Below are positions 15,457 to 27,600 of a stretch of 64,000 nucleotides of DNA, piece by piece; within the stretch, counting starts at the first letter, position 1; every line of letters starts with the position of its first letter. A model generated the notes under the pieces. That model had not been told where the DNA came from, did not search any database, and worked only from the letters and a program-made list of their open reading frames with translations. Source of the stretch: Hypsibius dujardini (lineage: Eukaryota; Tardigrada; Eutardigrada; Parachela; Hypsibiidae); the NCBI GenBank assembly GCA_001579985.1, contig LRSR01010447.1:1-64000 (forward strand), given 5' to 3'. Position numbers and translations under genes: made by a program.

Positions 15457-15922
15457 ATGACATCACGGAGATGTCGACACGCGACAAAGAACATGACCGG
15501 AGAAGCAATCTCAGATTTATCTAAGAGCCAGAAAGCTTTGGATGTGCCGCTAAAGGAACAAGCAGTGCGCGAAGTGACAGCTGCAGCTACGGCGAGAGAT
15601 AAATCGGATACCCGATTATGCGCGCTGGACTGGAAGGAATCGAGAGCTTGGTTCCATACTCTGCCGATTTTGCCGACGGAAAACTTGCTGGATGACATTA
15701 GTTGTCGTGTCGCCGTTGTCTTGCGTCTTGGGGCTGCTATTTGCCAACCGCCTGCATGCCATTGTGATGCCAGAGTCAGCACGAACGGGCAACATCGCCT
15801 GTGCTGCAAGCGGAGTGCTGGGCGAGGAAACCGCCACAACACTCAACAACGTTGTGAATCGGGCGTTGGTTTCGGCTGGTGTTCAAACCACGCTGGAACC
15901 ACGGGGAGATACCCAGACATGA
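15457..15922 (+). mobile_element. Retroelement fossil (reverse-transcriptase-type ORF, 3' part)
   Basis: The translation resembles the C-terminal part of a reverse-transcriptase-type ORF common in invertebrate genomes: a tryptophan-containing KESRAWFHTLP segment, RVAVVLRLGA, a Cys-rich CQPPACHCDARV block, GQHRLCCKRSAGR and LVSAGVQTTLEPRG. Family members continue after this into a DGKRPDG motif, which is absent here. The copy is a broken 3' fragment with at least one break. I see no terminal repeat or intact partner domain. It is most likely a non-LTR type, but the class is not settled. Age unknown; recognisable, so probably not ancient. Confidence 0.55.
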
Positions 15923-18798
15923 AATCCGTCTTGTGTACTAGGCACTCATCCTCATACATATGGGCTGTTCTGTTTTAAAAGTTAATGCAATATTTCATAC
16001 TTTTATCGGCATTTTTATCGGAATTTTTTATATTTATTTTACGATTTTTACCTGGCTCTATTGTCGTATACGCTCTACCCCGACGGTTATTAAATGAACA
16101 TGGGAAAAAGAGTTGATTGATGGAATACTTGAGCGCAAACGGATTCTGTTCCAACTGCAAAAGTCCTGACTGATACGAACGAGAACTAGCGCACTAGCAC
16201 AGGCTTGCAGATACCTTTTGGAAAGCGCGATATTCTTTCGCTGCAATCTTAGATGTGCCGTCTGAAGGGACCTTGACCCGGATCAAACCCATCAGGCAAC
16301 ATAACAAGTCGAGCCTAAGTGAAAAAGATTGGACAAGTGACAAGTCCCTCAATCAAGTTCGTGCACTTAGCGCAATGCCCATGGTTGCATTCGCCGGACA
16401 ACAGGACGACCTAACCGTGGACACCTAACAAGTCTTTTGCAAAGTATAAAGTGTGATCGAGTAAAGTGTGATTTTTCGGGCTTGGGGGAACACGGCATCT
16501 CGGCCACATCTTATTTCTGTTTAATTTTCCCTCAACTTAGTATACCCAGCCTGGGCCAAAAGTGACTAAATAGTACGTAATCAAATTTTCCGATTGTTGA
16601 CATAGTTCGCACGAGAAAACCGTTCCATGGCAAGAAGAAAGGCTCTCCGACCCAAGTTCATCCCGTTCCAAAGTAAAGATTTTACAAGATCTTGGTCAAC
16701 TAGAATCTTTCCGGTGAGCTCTAGAGGAATATCCATAGACTTTGTTGGTTAACTTCAGTGAGCTATCCGAAAAGCCTTGTCTATAATAAGCATGGTTGAG
16801 CATTTTTTACCATACGGTACTGATTGGTCTGCATTTTATTTTGGCGGGAAAAAATGTTTTAAATGCTCAATGAATTTTTAATGCCTCATAAAACTGCATA
16901 TCCAAAAAATAAAATTAAAAATGACGCGTCTTCTTATTTTTTGAGTCTGTATCAGTCCGGTTTCATGAACGATGACTAATTTGATTTTCTCAGTCCATTT
17001 TTTCTCGATTTGATCGGCTGTTTTCTTTGTGATCGGAAATAGATTACCGCAGTCAGTGCCCACTGCCTTGCATGCTTTAGAATATGCCCTGTCCCTGTCC
17101 CTTGGACAGCGTTTTTCCGATGGCCAGAAACCTGCAAAACAATGTCAAAGTGATGAGAAAGTTTTTGTGTTGGTACGAGTACAGTTTAATATGATGGGTT
17201 TTAATGGGTATATTTGATAGTCTCGAAATTCTGCTCAGTTTTTAGTTAACATGTTTTCTGCTTTTGCAGGATCTGCGTCATCGCTAAGATCTTGATTACT
17301 TAAACAACGTGAATCCGACTAGCGACAGTATACGGCCCTTCGTCTTACATTTCCGGCTCGGATAAGGCAAACGATAGGATGTCTCCATAGATGTCCCTTT
17401 TACAGCACCATTCATGTATACCGCATACCTCATACCGTGAGTTTTTGTTCGATATTGTTCGTTACAGGGCCGGTATACAGCAGTATTCCATGCAAGAATA
17501 TATTCTAGGATTTGGAGCGTTGCATTCTGCGATGCGCGTCGCCCCTAACTACTCAAACTTGACTTTTATTAACCGCATGTTTACCCTTGACAAATACAGA
17601 TATTTGGCTGTCCAATTACTTTCAGATTGTGGTTGTAGAAAATAAGCGGAACGCCGGTATGGTTGAATACTAAACAGAACTAGTTTAAGTATTAGAGCGT
17701 TGCATTCTGTCAATTTTGTATTGTTCTTCTTGTCGACGTGACAGTTTCATTTGAACAAGTGATAATCAGCGAAGAACAGTGTTCGGAATCTCTCTCTCTC
17801 TTCAAATCCCATGGACAATTAATTGCATTAACTACCGCCAGCTTTACCTCGACGGCTACTCAAAACTGTATAATTAATATGTTACGAAAGAGATTGGTAC
17901 CGAAATGGTTCTAGGGGCTTTGTTGATGCATGACCTTTGCTCTAATAATATGAAGACTAATGGCCGATGTATGACAAATCTAGCTGGCAGATTTAGCGAC
18001 CAAACTGGTAGCAACCAATGGACAATGCTATAAAATTTGTGGTGAAATTAATCAGCGAGCGATGTGTGAATCTTATTACTTGTATATATATCAAACTGGT
18101 CATTTTGTGATGCGATGACTTTCAGAATTGGATGGAGTGCATAACCGACTTGTTATTTATAACATACACTGAGGTAGCCGATCTCAAACTATTTCTTTAG
18201 TTGCCAAAATATATATTGGTAAGTTACAAAAGAAAATACGGTAATAGAGATGGGTTAATGCCAGTTAGTTAATGCAATTATCGATAAAAATGTTAAATGT
18301 TGTAGAAGTAGGCAGGAGGTTGATTTTTGTGTTTCATTGGTAATTATGCGCGGCTGCTTCACATAGTTCCGGTAAGAGTACGCAGGCCGAGTGACACTTG
18401 TTCTCTGTCAACAACAAGGTAAACGGAAAAAGTGCAGCTAGCGCCCTTGGTCAACAAGCCGGCAAGAGGCAACAGTTATTTCGGCATGGTTCGAACAGCA
18501 GGCTGGCTTAAGTTGAAGGTTGAACAACTGACTCACAGACAAACACAAAGCATAATCAAGCGTCTCAGTTTATTAATTTTCGCACAAAAATACTAGCCGC
18601 TAACCGCTGGTATCCATCGCCATGACGTGAGTGAAGCGCTTATTGGTCCGCCGGATGGCGCTCCGACACCGGTTGAAGGTGAAACCAAGTCTTGACGAGC
18701 ACGCGTTTGGCCGTTTGACTGGACTGGTCATACCGGTGCGGACGAGCGTCAAACTTTGCCTTAGGCTTACACTGAGGTGGGAACATTTCTAATTGAAG
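15923..18798. other. 2.9-kb intergenic stretch, no gene seen
   Basis: AT-rich sequence with only short, unsupported open frames (for example 17391-17645 plus). No repeat family recognised and no RNA gene seen. A short CT run lies near 17790. Confidence 0.4.
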
Positions 18799-18806
18799 TA
18801 TAAAAG
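18799..18806 (+). promoter_or_regulatory. Candidate TATA box of the glycine-rich gene
   Basis: TATAAAAG on the plus strand, 322 bp before the ATG at 19128. The distance would require a long or spliced 5' UTR, so the assignment is only moderate. Confidence 0.35.
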
Positions 18807-19127
18807 TTAACCCTCCTCTTAAATGTCCATCAGTTTCAATCCGGCCTGCCACTGCCCCAGACGCACGCATTCACTGTTTGGTCTTGTGGCGGACGGATAA
18901 CCAGATTTGCTTTTTTACTTTTACTTATCCCTCGTCCATCGGTCAGGTGCACGGCTTAGCAGCCTTCCTTACTCACCATCTCTGCAATTTCACCTCTTTC
19001 CAATGCAACTAACGTGAGAGGACTTGACTATTTTTTTTGGTCGACCCAAAGCCGAATAGGCACCCTTTTGGATTAACCGGGAGAGAGAGGGAGAAGGCTG
19101 TGATTTCTCACCTTTCACTCCCTTGCA

Positions 19128-22074
19128 ATGGAACTACGACTCATAATGGTAAGAAATCTTTATCAAGAGGCAGGCCACCTTTTAAATTGATATTTCTTCT
19201 TTCAAATTATTTGTTGGCAGCCTCTTCTAGCCATTCTTTCACTTGGCCATTTTGTATATCCTGCCGCTGTTCGGCCCAAACAAGATCCCCGCCTGTCGTT
19301 AATCTCGGAAGAACCCTCACCTAGTGCAAAACCGGCCTCCTCCTCATCCACCTCATCACACCAAAGGGAAATAGCGGCTCTCGCCAAACAGCTTACATCA
19401 CAAATAACAAGCCAACTCCAGTCCCAATCTTCGGCAAGTCAATTGCAACCTAACCAAATTGTCATACCCGGCACCCCCATCACCGGAGGAAATGTAATTG
19501 TGGGTCAGCCGATTAATGGTATTGGTAACAACGGCTACGGTGGCTTCGGTGGTGGATCTGGTTATGGAGGCGGAGGCGGCTATGGTGGTTATGGCGGCAG
19601 CATGGGATACGGCACGAGTGGATATGGAGTTGGAACTGCACCTATCGGAACAGTTATCACGGGGACACCGATAGCTGGGACGGCTGTGGCTAATCCAATA
19701 CCTCTCGATCCGTCTGCCACAGATGATATAGATCGTGTAAGTCAGAGGAAGCAATTTAAACCAGAGGAAATAACCGAAAATGGGCACTCGAACAAAATCT
19801 CCAGTCACTCTTCGTCTAAATTGTATTCCAGTGACATAATAACCTAGACGCTCTGCCGGTTTCGGCTTCATATTTGATTACGCCGATCTGTGTTTTATCT
19901 TGAAGGATTCAGTTTGTATTTTTACATTAACATCTGCTCTCGCAAAAAAGCCCTAATTCTTTAGTGTAAAAACTCGATACCCTAATCTGTAAATCTGTCT
20001 TCGTTCTCAGCCACCGGTTAATATTCTTTCCAGTGTCCCAGTGACTGTTCAGAGTTTCAGATGTAGTAAGGTTTGTTTTACATAGAGTGCTTGCTATTCA
20101 TCAGACTTTTTTCAAAGCACTATTTGCCGTATATATATATATTGATGGGTTTTGTACATATGTATATATTAACGAACGTGTTGAAATAGTGCGAGCTCGC
20201 GTAACAACTACAATAAAATGCCGTCTTATTTAGGCAATCAATGTCGCTTTGACTGCTATTGCCGAAAGCGGCGGATTATCATCTCGAAACAATGGAAATC
20301 CTATTTCCGTCACCGTTACAACTGGAGGAAGTGGAACAGGAACAGATCTATCTCAACGACAAACAATTATTCAGGGCACTCCAGTGACTGGGGGGAACGT
20401 CATACAAGGCAAGTGAGCTGAGTATAGTATTAATCTTATGAAATGGAACATGAATGGAGGGAAGAAGTATGATTAAGCTATAAGCACCGGCAGGAAATGT
20501 CGCAACACTGAAATCCAATTCCTCGCTTCTAACTTCCTCGGAGATGTGCCTTCTCTCGAGTAACCAGGAATACCACTTTACCAATCAAACAACTAGCCGT
20601 CATTCATTTTTGCTGCTTAGAAACATCCTTTGTGTGTAATTCTCAAGTCTTGACTTTGAGTGGTACGTTGTGGAACTTAATTGACAGATTAGGGTATTAT
20701 TTCAGTGTTTTTATTTGTAGGCGTCCCCGTCTCTGGATCAAATGTTATCGTTGGCGGCGGTTACGGTGGCGGAGGGTACGGTGGAGGTGGTGGCTACCCT
20801 GGAGGTGGTGGATATGGTGGAGGTGGATATGGCGGAGGAGGTTATGGTGGAGGTTCTGGGTACGGATCAACTGGCTATGGTTCGTCTTTAGGCTATGGTG
20901 GTGGTGGTGGTTATGGTGGGAGTCAGTCATACGGAAACCCTTACTCTGGTGGATATCCCATGTCATCGCCTTATTCCGGCGGCGGTGGTTACGGTCAAAG
21001 CTATGGTGGTGGCATGGGCGGATATGGGGGAGGTGGATATGGTGGTGGTGGTTACGGGGGTGGTGGATATGGAGGAGGAGGTAGCGGAGGTGGTTATGGA
21101 GGCGGAGGATATGGCAATGGTGGGGGATACGGTGGCGGAGGAGGATACGGACAAGGACCTGTCGGACAAGTGATTGTCGGGACGCCAATTGCTTCGGCTA
21201 CGACCACGTAAGTACAGTAGGAAAGCACCCAGACAAGCCGAGTGTAAAAAGTGCAATGCCTAATTTTTTAAGTACTTGGTTACATCAAAACCCAAGTAGA
21301 TAGTTACTGTTAAAACGGCTAGTCGATGAAGACATCTTTTGATACCGGCATTTTGAAGAGGAATACTGGCTTTTGCTTTTCTGGCGTTTAGATAGCGGTA
21401 CTTGATAGTCGTTTACATATTTGCTCCGCTTCAGAGTTGTCGCCAACCCGATCCCTCTCGATCCCACTGCTGCAGACGACATTGACCGAGCACTGTCCGC
21501 GTTCACATCGGGTTCGAACCAAGGACAGTCGTTCAAGCCGACTCAAGGCCAGGGCACTTCGTCATCATCATCATCGCCGATTCTGTCGAGCCCTCTTGCC
21601 CGCCAGTTGTCACTTTCGGTGGGCTCGCCCGCCACATCAGGCAACATTGTCCAAGGCACCCCGATCACTCAAAATGGGTTCAGTGTCGGTTCTTTGACCT
21701 ATGGCGGCGGGGGATATAATCCATATCTGTCGACGCAGTCGTCTAATGGCTTGGGCTTTGGCTCCGGATACGGTGGAGCTGTTGGGGGAAGTTATGGCAA
21801 CACAGCTATTGGCTCGGGCTATGGCTTAATCGGTGGTTATGGTTTGCCTTCAACATATGGTGGTGGTTATGGCTTCCGATCTGCTAGCTCTCCGACGAGG
21901 ATGGGACCAACTGGCTCATCGCCTTATCGCCCTCCTTATGGCGCAACTGTGCCGTCATATGGAAGGCCAGTCGAATCAAACTTTAAAAATAGTGCCAGCT
22001 CAAACGGGCAAGCAAGCAACAGCCAATTTTCTTCGTTATATTCAAAGCCTCTGACTTCGTTGAACAAGTACTGA
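19128..22074 (+). CDS. Secreted glycine/tyrosine-rich protein with GTP[IV]xG repeat strands
   Basis: Not a named family. Exons: 19128-19148, 19221-19736, 20234-20408, 20721-21207, 21435-22074. Total 1839 nt, 612 residues, in frame. The first 21-nt exon (MELRLIM) joins a hydrophobic run (PLLAILSLGHFVYPAA) to form a signal peptide. Three Gly/Tyr-rich blocks follow; exon 20721-21207 is mostly GGYGGGGYGGGG. Between them a short hydrophobic motif recurs: IVIPGTPITGGNVIVG, VITGTPIAG, IIQGTPVTGGNVI, VIVGTPIAS and IVQGTPITQ. The segment ANPIPLDPxAxDDIDR occurs twice, at about 19690-19736 and 21437-21490, the first ending exactly at a strong GTAAGT donor. If that donor is skipped, the frame runs to a stop at 19845-19847, a possible short isoform. 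The intron after 20408 appears to start with GC (GCAAGT). Composition suggests an extracellular matrix, cuticle or silk-like role; this is inference. Confidence 0.8.
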
Positions 22075-23342
22075 TGATATTGTATTAACCAGTTTTCTCT
22101 GATGGATCGCTCATGCGTTATGTTTCTATCCAGTATAAATCGTTCATTCTCTTCGCCAGTGGTATTAATATGTGTCACTAACATTCATTGTCAAGAAAGT
22201 ACTAGTATACTATATGGATTTGGGTTGGGTACAATTTTGTAAGATATTTCGAATTTGATGACCATCTTGAAAAGACGAAGCATTTTTATGCCCGAAAATT
22301 ATTTTTTACCACCTTAGTGAAAGGGGTGAACCGACAAGAGGAACAGTTATGCTAAAGTGCCCTGAATCTGTCCTGTCCACAAACAATTTTTTTTGTCCAG
22401 TATCTCTTCTTGTACAATGTAGTGATGTCTGGTATTACGGCTACTGACCCGAAAAAAAAGTCTAGCTTCGCTGTATGAATCTTGTGAGAGCTTCCAGACA
22501 GATAGTGGTTAGTCTTCTCTTCCGTAATAATAACTTTAATGTATACTACGGTACAATAGTATTAACAAGCGTCGTTGCTTTTGGCTTTTGCGCAGGATCG
22601 CGAAACCATAAAAGGGAAGAATTATGACGGACCAATGATGTCCCTCCCGCCCCCCGTGATACTATATGTGAGAGTAATTAGCTAAAGAGTGGATTAACAC
22701 AGCTTGACTGGCGCAAGTGGTATTGTTGATTTATAGGCAGAAGCCCAGTTGCCGTTATGAGAGGACACGTGCCAGACCACTTGAAACCAATAACATGGGG
22801 AGTCTAAACTGCTCTTATGGCACCTACCCTATAATGTACTGGGCGTCACCTCCCACCTTCGACACTCATGATGGACATAACAGACGTTTAACAATTAAAA
22901 TATCCATGAACAATATCGTGATATTCTCGTCTCAAGTGACATAACAATAGGGTGTCGCCTCTGTCTATACAACAAGTTCTAAAGTTCCTACTTGAGGACA
23001 GTGCTACACTTTTGGATGTCCTGAGGAACGCAGAGACAATGACTATGAAAAAGCAGACATGAATAACTTGACCAGATTGGTCGAATGTGGAACGAGGGAG
23101 AGTCTACTGTACGAGTCATACGAGTGCACTCTAGTCTGTTAATTATTTTTCTACCACAATGTTCTAAATGCTAGACATGTATTGTATACTGTACAAGTAG
23201 AGTTGAAAACATAACAGACTTGGATATCTCGCGACGGTTTTAATTTTCATTATTCTCCTGCAGCATTTCCTATTGATACAATTGCCTTTCCTACTCGATC
23301 GCGTAAGACGTCAGAATCATATTATCATTCCGAAAAACAGCC
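22075..23342. other. Intergenic region, no gene seen
   Basis: 1.27 kb between two plus-strand genes. Only short unsupported open frames (for example 22717-22944). Probably 3' UTR of the glycine-rich gene and promoter of the Dickkopf-like gene. Confidence 0.4.
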
Positions 23343-24314
23343 ATGGAATACTTGCCCATAATTCTAAAACTGATTCAAATACAAACGATCATGTCAATAT
23401 TGTCATCTCCTTGCCGTTCTGCTAATGTTTGGAACTGGATTCTAAATCACCCATTACATCAGTCGGACTCAGCATCTCCGATGAATTTCACCAACCGTGC
23501 TCTCATTGATGAGACAGATTCTTCTGGCGGAAAGAGTCACTACCAATCGGAGACAACCTCATCAGGCCCAGATGAGTCTCGGGAAATAAACAGTGTAAAC
23601 ATCACCAAATATTAACTAGATATATTGTACAATGTACATTTTCTATTATTCTTGAAGATGTCTTGCCAAAGCGGAAAGCCATGCGGCCGAGGCAAGTTTT
23701 GCGACAATCATTATGGCAAATGTGAAAGAGTCAAGCGGAGAGGTGATTTCTGTCGCGAAGATAACCATTGCCAACGGAAGCACGAGTGTGTCTTTGGTCG
23801 TTGTCGGAAAGAAGTACCCAAAGGTCAAGAAGGTAAGCGTTTTTTTTAAACTATAGAGTGAGTCTGACTGTGTGTGAGCTGACTAGAAAACTTATTGACA
23901 AATACATGGCACATAGGAGGACGTTGCTCTGAGGATGCGGATTGCCCAGAAGAAAATTGCTGTGCAAGGCAACACGGAGAGTTTATTTGTAAGCCGAGAC
24001 TACGACGATTCAGCAATTGCTTCGTCCCGGCTGGTGGCCTCGATTATTCCCTCAATGAACAATGCCCTTGTGAAGATGGTTTCGTTTGCCAATACGAAAT
24101 GCCGGTGAGAACAACAACTCCCACATCTGGAACGTAAGTTCGGTAGGATAATTTTTTCTTTACGTGAGATTCTCACGGTGAGTAAGAACAAAGAATCATC
24201 GATGTCACCAAAACTGATTCGAATTATTTCTCAATTTTTAGGAGAGGCGCAAAGAACGAATGGTTTCAGTTCACGGCAGATACTGCCCTCATGAGGTGTC
24301 AGCCGATTATTTAG
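23343..24314 (+). CDS. Dickkopf-like secreted cysteine-rich protein
   Basis: Dickkopf proteins bind LRP5/6 co-receptors and tune Wnt signalling outside the cell. Exons: 23343-23594, 23658-23832, 23917-24133, 24242-24314; 717 nt, 238 residues, in frame. The N-terminus is weakly hydrophobic (MEYLPIILKLIQIQTIM), a poor but possible signal peptide, followed by a low-complexity acidic/Ser region. The first Cys-rich unit has 8 cysteines (CQSGKPC to FGRC). A linker, KEVPKGQEGGRC, recalls the KGQEGS before domain 2 of vertebrate DKKs. The second unit has the full 10-Cys colipase-like pattern, including NCCARQHGEFICKPR, QCPCEDGFVC and a last RCQP just before the stop. Prokineticin or another colipase-fold protein is the alternative, but two Cys-rich units plus the linker favour Dickkopf. 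The first exon is least certain. Confidence 0.75.
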
Positions 24315-24691
24315 GGTTGTTTTAATTGGCACCCATTTGGCAATCCTGTGTCCTTAATCCGCAGCTAAGAGTGTATGTAGTTACGCCTTTTGTATGTTTC
24401 ATTCTCGTGTTTTATCATTTCCTCATGACCTAGTCTTTCTACGCACTGGCTAACCTTTCCAGTCTTCGCCTACAAGTTACCTCCAATTTTATACTTTTGT
24501 ATAATGGTTATCCATGTCATCTATGGCATGTCCATACTGTGTTAATTACTTCATAAAGGGCATAGAATTGCTAGCGCATACAAATTTTTTTCCGACTGGA
24601 ATCAAGAGTAGGAAAATTTTTTCAAAGTATTGGTAAGTATGAAGATAGGCAGACGTTACATAAAGAACGCACCCGCAGAAAGCAGAAATGC
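24315..24691. other. Convergent intergenic gap
   Basis: 377 bp between the 3' ends of the Dickkopf-like gene (plus) and the calcium channel gene (minus). It must hold both 3' UTRs. Nothing else seen. Confidence 0.5.
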
Positions 24692-27600
24692 TCAAGACCA
24701 TTCTCCGTCAGACTCTGTGTCTGTATTGACTAAATCTATTGGTCCTTGTATTTTTGAGGAATGCAACAAATTAGGAGCTCGGCCTCGGACAACCGAGACC
24801 GGCTCGGGCGGTAGAAATCTCCTGGAATCGTGACTGTCTTGACGTACTGCCCCCACTCCCATTGGAACCGGAACCGGCCGAGTGAAGCGCGGCAGAGAAG
24901 GCATATCATCAATAAAGTCAGAAGAATCCGAGTCCCGCATGAGATACTCATCTGGAATGTCATAAGGGTGGCGTACTTCGAGTTCCAGATCAGAAGACGG
25001 CGGGTCTGGTAGTCGCCGAACAGTGGTCGGATGTTTAATATCGCTCTGTGAACGCCGATATGCTCCGGACACATGATGAGTGGGAAGGGCGTTGCTAGTG
25101 CGGAAACGGTTTTCTGCTGGATGGTTGGGCGAAACTTCTGTCTCCCATCCTCGCCCATTTACCTGCCGCGGTGGATGAGCGTGGACTGGTTCCGGTAATT
25201 GCCGTGCGTGACATACCGGCCGTGGGAGCTAGACAAAAGCCAAAGACAAAGACATACCCATTGAGAGTAGATATTATTTCCAGAAATGTCCATCTCCCTC
25301 GACCTTACCAAACGGGGCTGATTTCCCGCGAAAATTGTATTATACTTTCGGTTTTGTAGGTGGTCCTCTCCACGATGCTGATGCTGCTGCCCTTGAGTCC
25401 AACGATTCTTGATCTTTGCCTGCTCTACTGCGTTTAACAGGTACGAATCTGCAAAATAAAAAGGTACTGTAAACTGAACCCGCGCAATCCTAGTTTACGT
25501 GTACAAAACACTCCCAGCTGGTGATGGCACATATTCAAATACGGGAATAAATTACTTCACGGGAGCTTATGTTAAATACTCTTTTATTCTTTCCTTATCA
25601 TTTAAAGTTAACTTTGATAGAACTAATTAGCATCCAAAGTTAATTTTGACACAATGGATTGAGTCAGTCAAAAGTTGTCATTGCTATTTTTAGTAGCGGG
25701 AATAATGAGGCATAACGTAACCTTTATATCAAGAAAGAGTTAAACTGTCTACCTGTGGAGGATTGAGAATACGCAGAGGCCGGGGACATTGACCGTGGTG
25801 TTGCCAATTGACTCGGTGTGAGGTCCCGTGACGGACTCCGAAAGTGAACAACCCGGTTGTTAGCCGTGTCCGATTCACATTCAGTGGCTGTTATGATTTC
25901 CTCTTCAATAGTCAGAGTAGGCACGGTGAGGCTGTCGGTCGTGTAGCCTCCCTCCTTGAAATCAGAGCGAGAATCGGATACGCGACGGACGACGGTAGCC
26001 TGATGATGTTGATGGTCTGCCGCGGCCTTGCTCATCTTTTCCTGTGCTTTTCTCCGGACACTCCCGCGACAGAGAATACTAAGGAGCGGTTGAAGGAATC
26101 TTCCGGGCTTTTTAATCCGCCGTGATCCGAGCTGATACGGAAAGAAAAACCTTTAATACTTATTGCTTACCTTTTTTTTAAATTTTGTCTTTGAAGCATA
26201 TTCGGTACCTGATCAAGGATCCGTGAGAGATTGACTGAGCACGTGACCTTGAGCCATCACCGTCGTGGTTCAGGCTGAGTTCGCTCTTATGGTGATGCTT
26301 CGCAGCGACAGCTCCCATGATTTTGGTGAAAACGTTGCCCTGTTGTCGCTGGAATTAGGAGTACTCATCATTTTGCTACTAGCCACCAAACAGAGAGAGA
26401 GAGATGAAATGCACAGCGGAAGCAGCAGAATGAACACAGACAACCAGGCCGGGTGCAGGAATCAAGCAAAAAAGCGTATGAATCATGATCATACCTCCTC
26501 CTCATTTTCAGCACGTGCGGAGACTTTCTATGAAACATACATATTCCACGTTTGTGCAGACGAACAAACATTCAGAGTGCACATTCACATATTCGCATTC
26601 CCAAAGTATCTCTCCCACCCGATCCCCAGATAAAAATAACGAAATGTGGATCCAAAACATGCACCATTGACTTGATCATAATGCAGCAAACATTTACGAG
26701 TACGGTAATCATGCCTTTCCTTGGGTGCTTACCGCTGATTGCGCAAAGCCACCGCTAGTTGAAGTCTTGTTCTGCTTATACAGCCGCCAATTCTCCAGAA
26801 TAAGAAGACCAGCATAAATTTTACCCACGGTCAACTTTTTATACGTCAGCTCTGAAAGGAAGATTAGACTGAAGCGCGAAAAACATTAGTTGAGTTTAGG
26901 TCAGGTTGAATTATTTTCACCTTCATCTGGCGGCACTAGGAAATTAAGCATTTTTTTGGCTTGCATGGGCCACATTCTTCTGATGGTTTGCCGAAGTTCT
27001 TCGTCCTCTTGATCCATTTGCTCCGCTACAAAAGCAGTATTTCTTCAATCATCCTCTCCGAAGGACCAAATAACAGTGCCAATTCCTTACGCAATTCACT
27101 CCGTTTGATTGCGAGTGACTCCCGAATTAGGGAGAAAAGGGTGCAGGTGAATTGGACGCTTCCGTTATCAGCAACCGGCATATTCATTCGAATCAGCCTT
27201 TTATAGGCAAGACGGTACCTGAATTAATTAATACCAATGCAAATATTCTTGTGGTCCTTCGTTTCCCAGCATCTGTTTTAAAATAAATACTTACGGACAC
27301 TTTCGTCCGAATCCGACAGGTGGAGCCATGTTCCGCAACATCTCGTACATTTCCGTGTAATGAATGCGCCCGCTGGAAAATCATTCTTTTCTTTATTTAC
27401 GGTACTTGAGCAATTTTTAACTGGTACCTCGCTGCCGGATCGTATGCGGCCCAACAACGGATAAATTCGTCCAAATGATGTGCTCCCAAAATGGATGAAT
27501 CCCGCGTAAGATAATCTAAACGAACAGATGATAAATAACTTATGGGAAATAATAAAGCCAAACCCCGCTATCATACCAAAATTGTCCATAATAACCGCGA

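Noticed and set aside
15360-15849. 160-residue minus-strand open frame opposite the retroelement fossil
   Set aside because: Antisense to a frame with recognisable retroelement motifs; no motif of its own.
20141-20152. Single GATGGGTTTT unit far from the end, as an internal telomere remnant
   Set aside because: Only one unit; expected by chance in an AT-rich 64-kb window.
20632-21256. Trp/Arg-rich, His-rich, Val-rich and Ser/Thr-rich frames over the GGY block
   Set aside because: Low-complexity shadows of the GGN/TAY repeat in other frames; only the Gly/Tyr frame fits exon phases.
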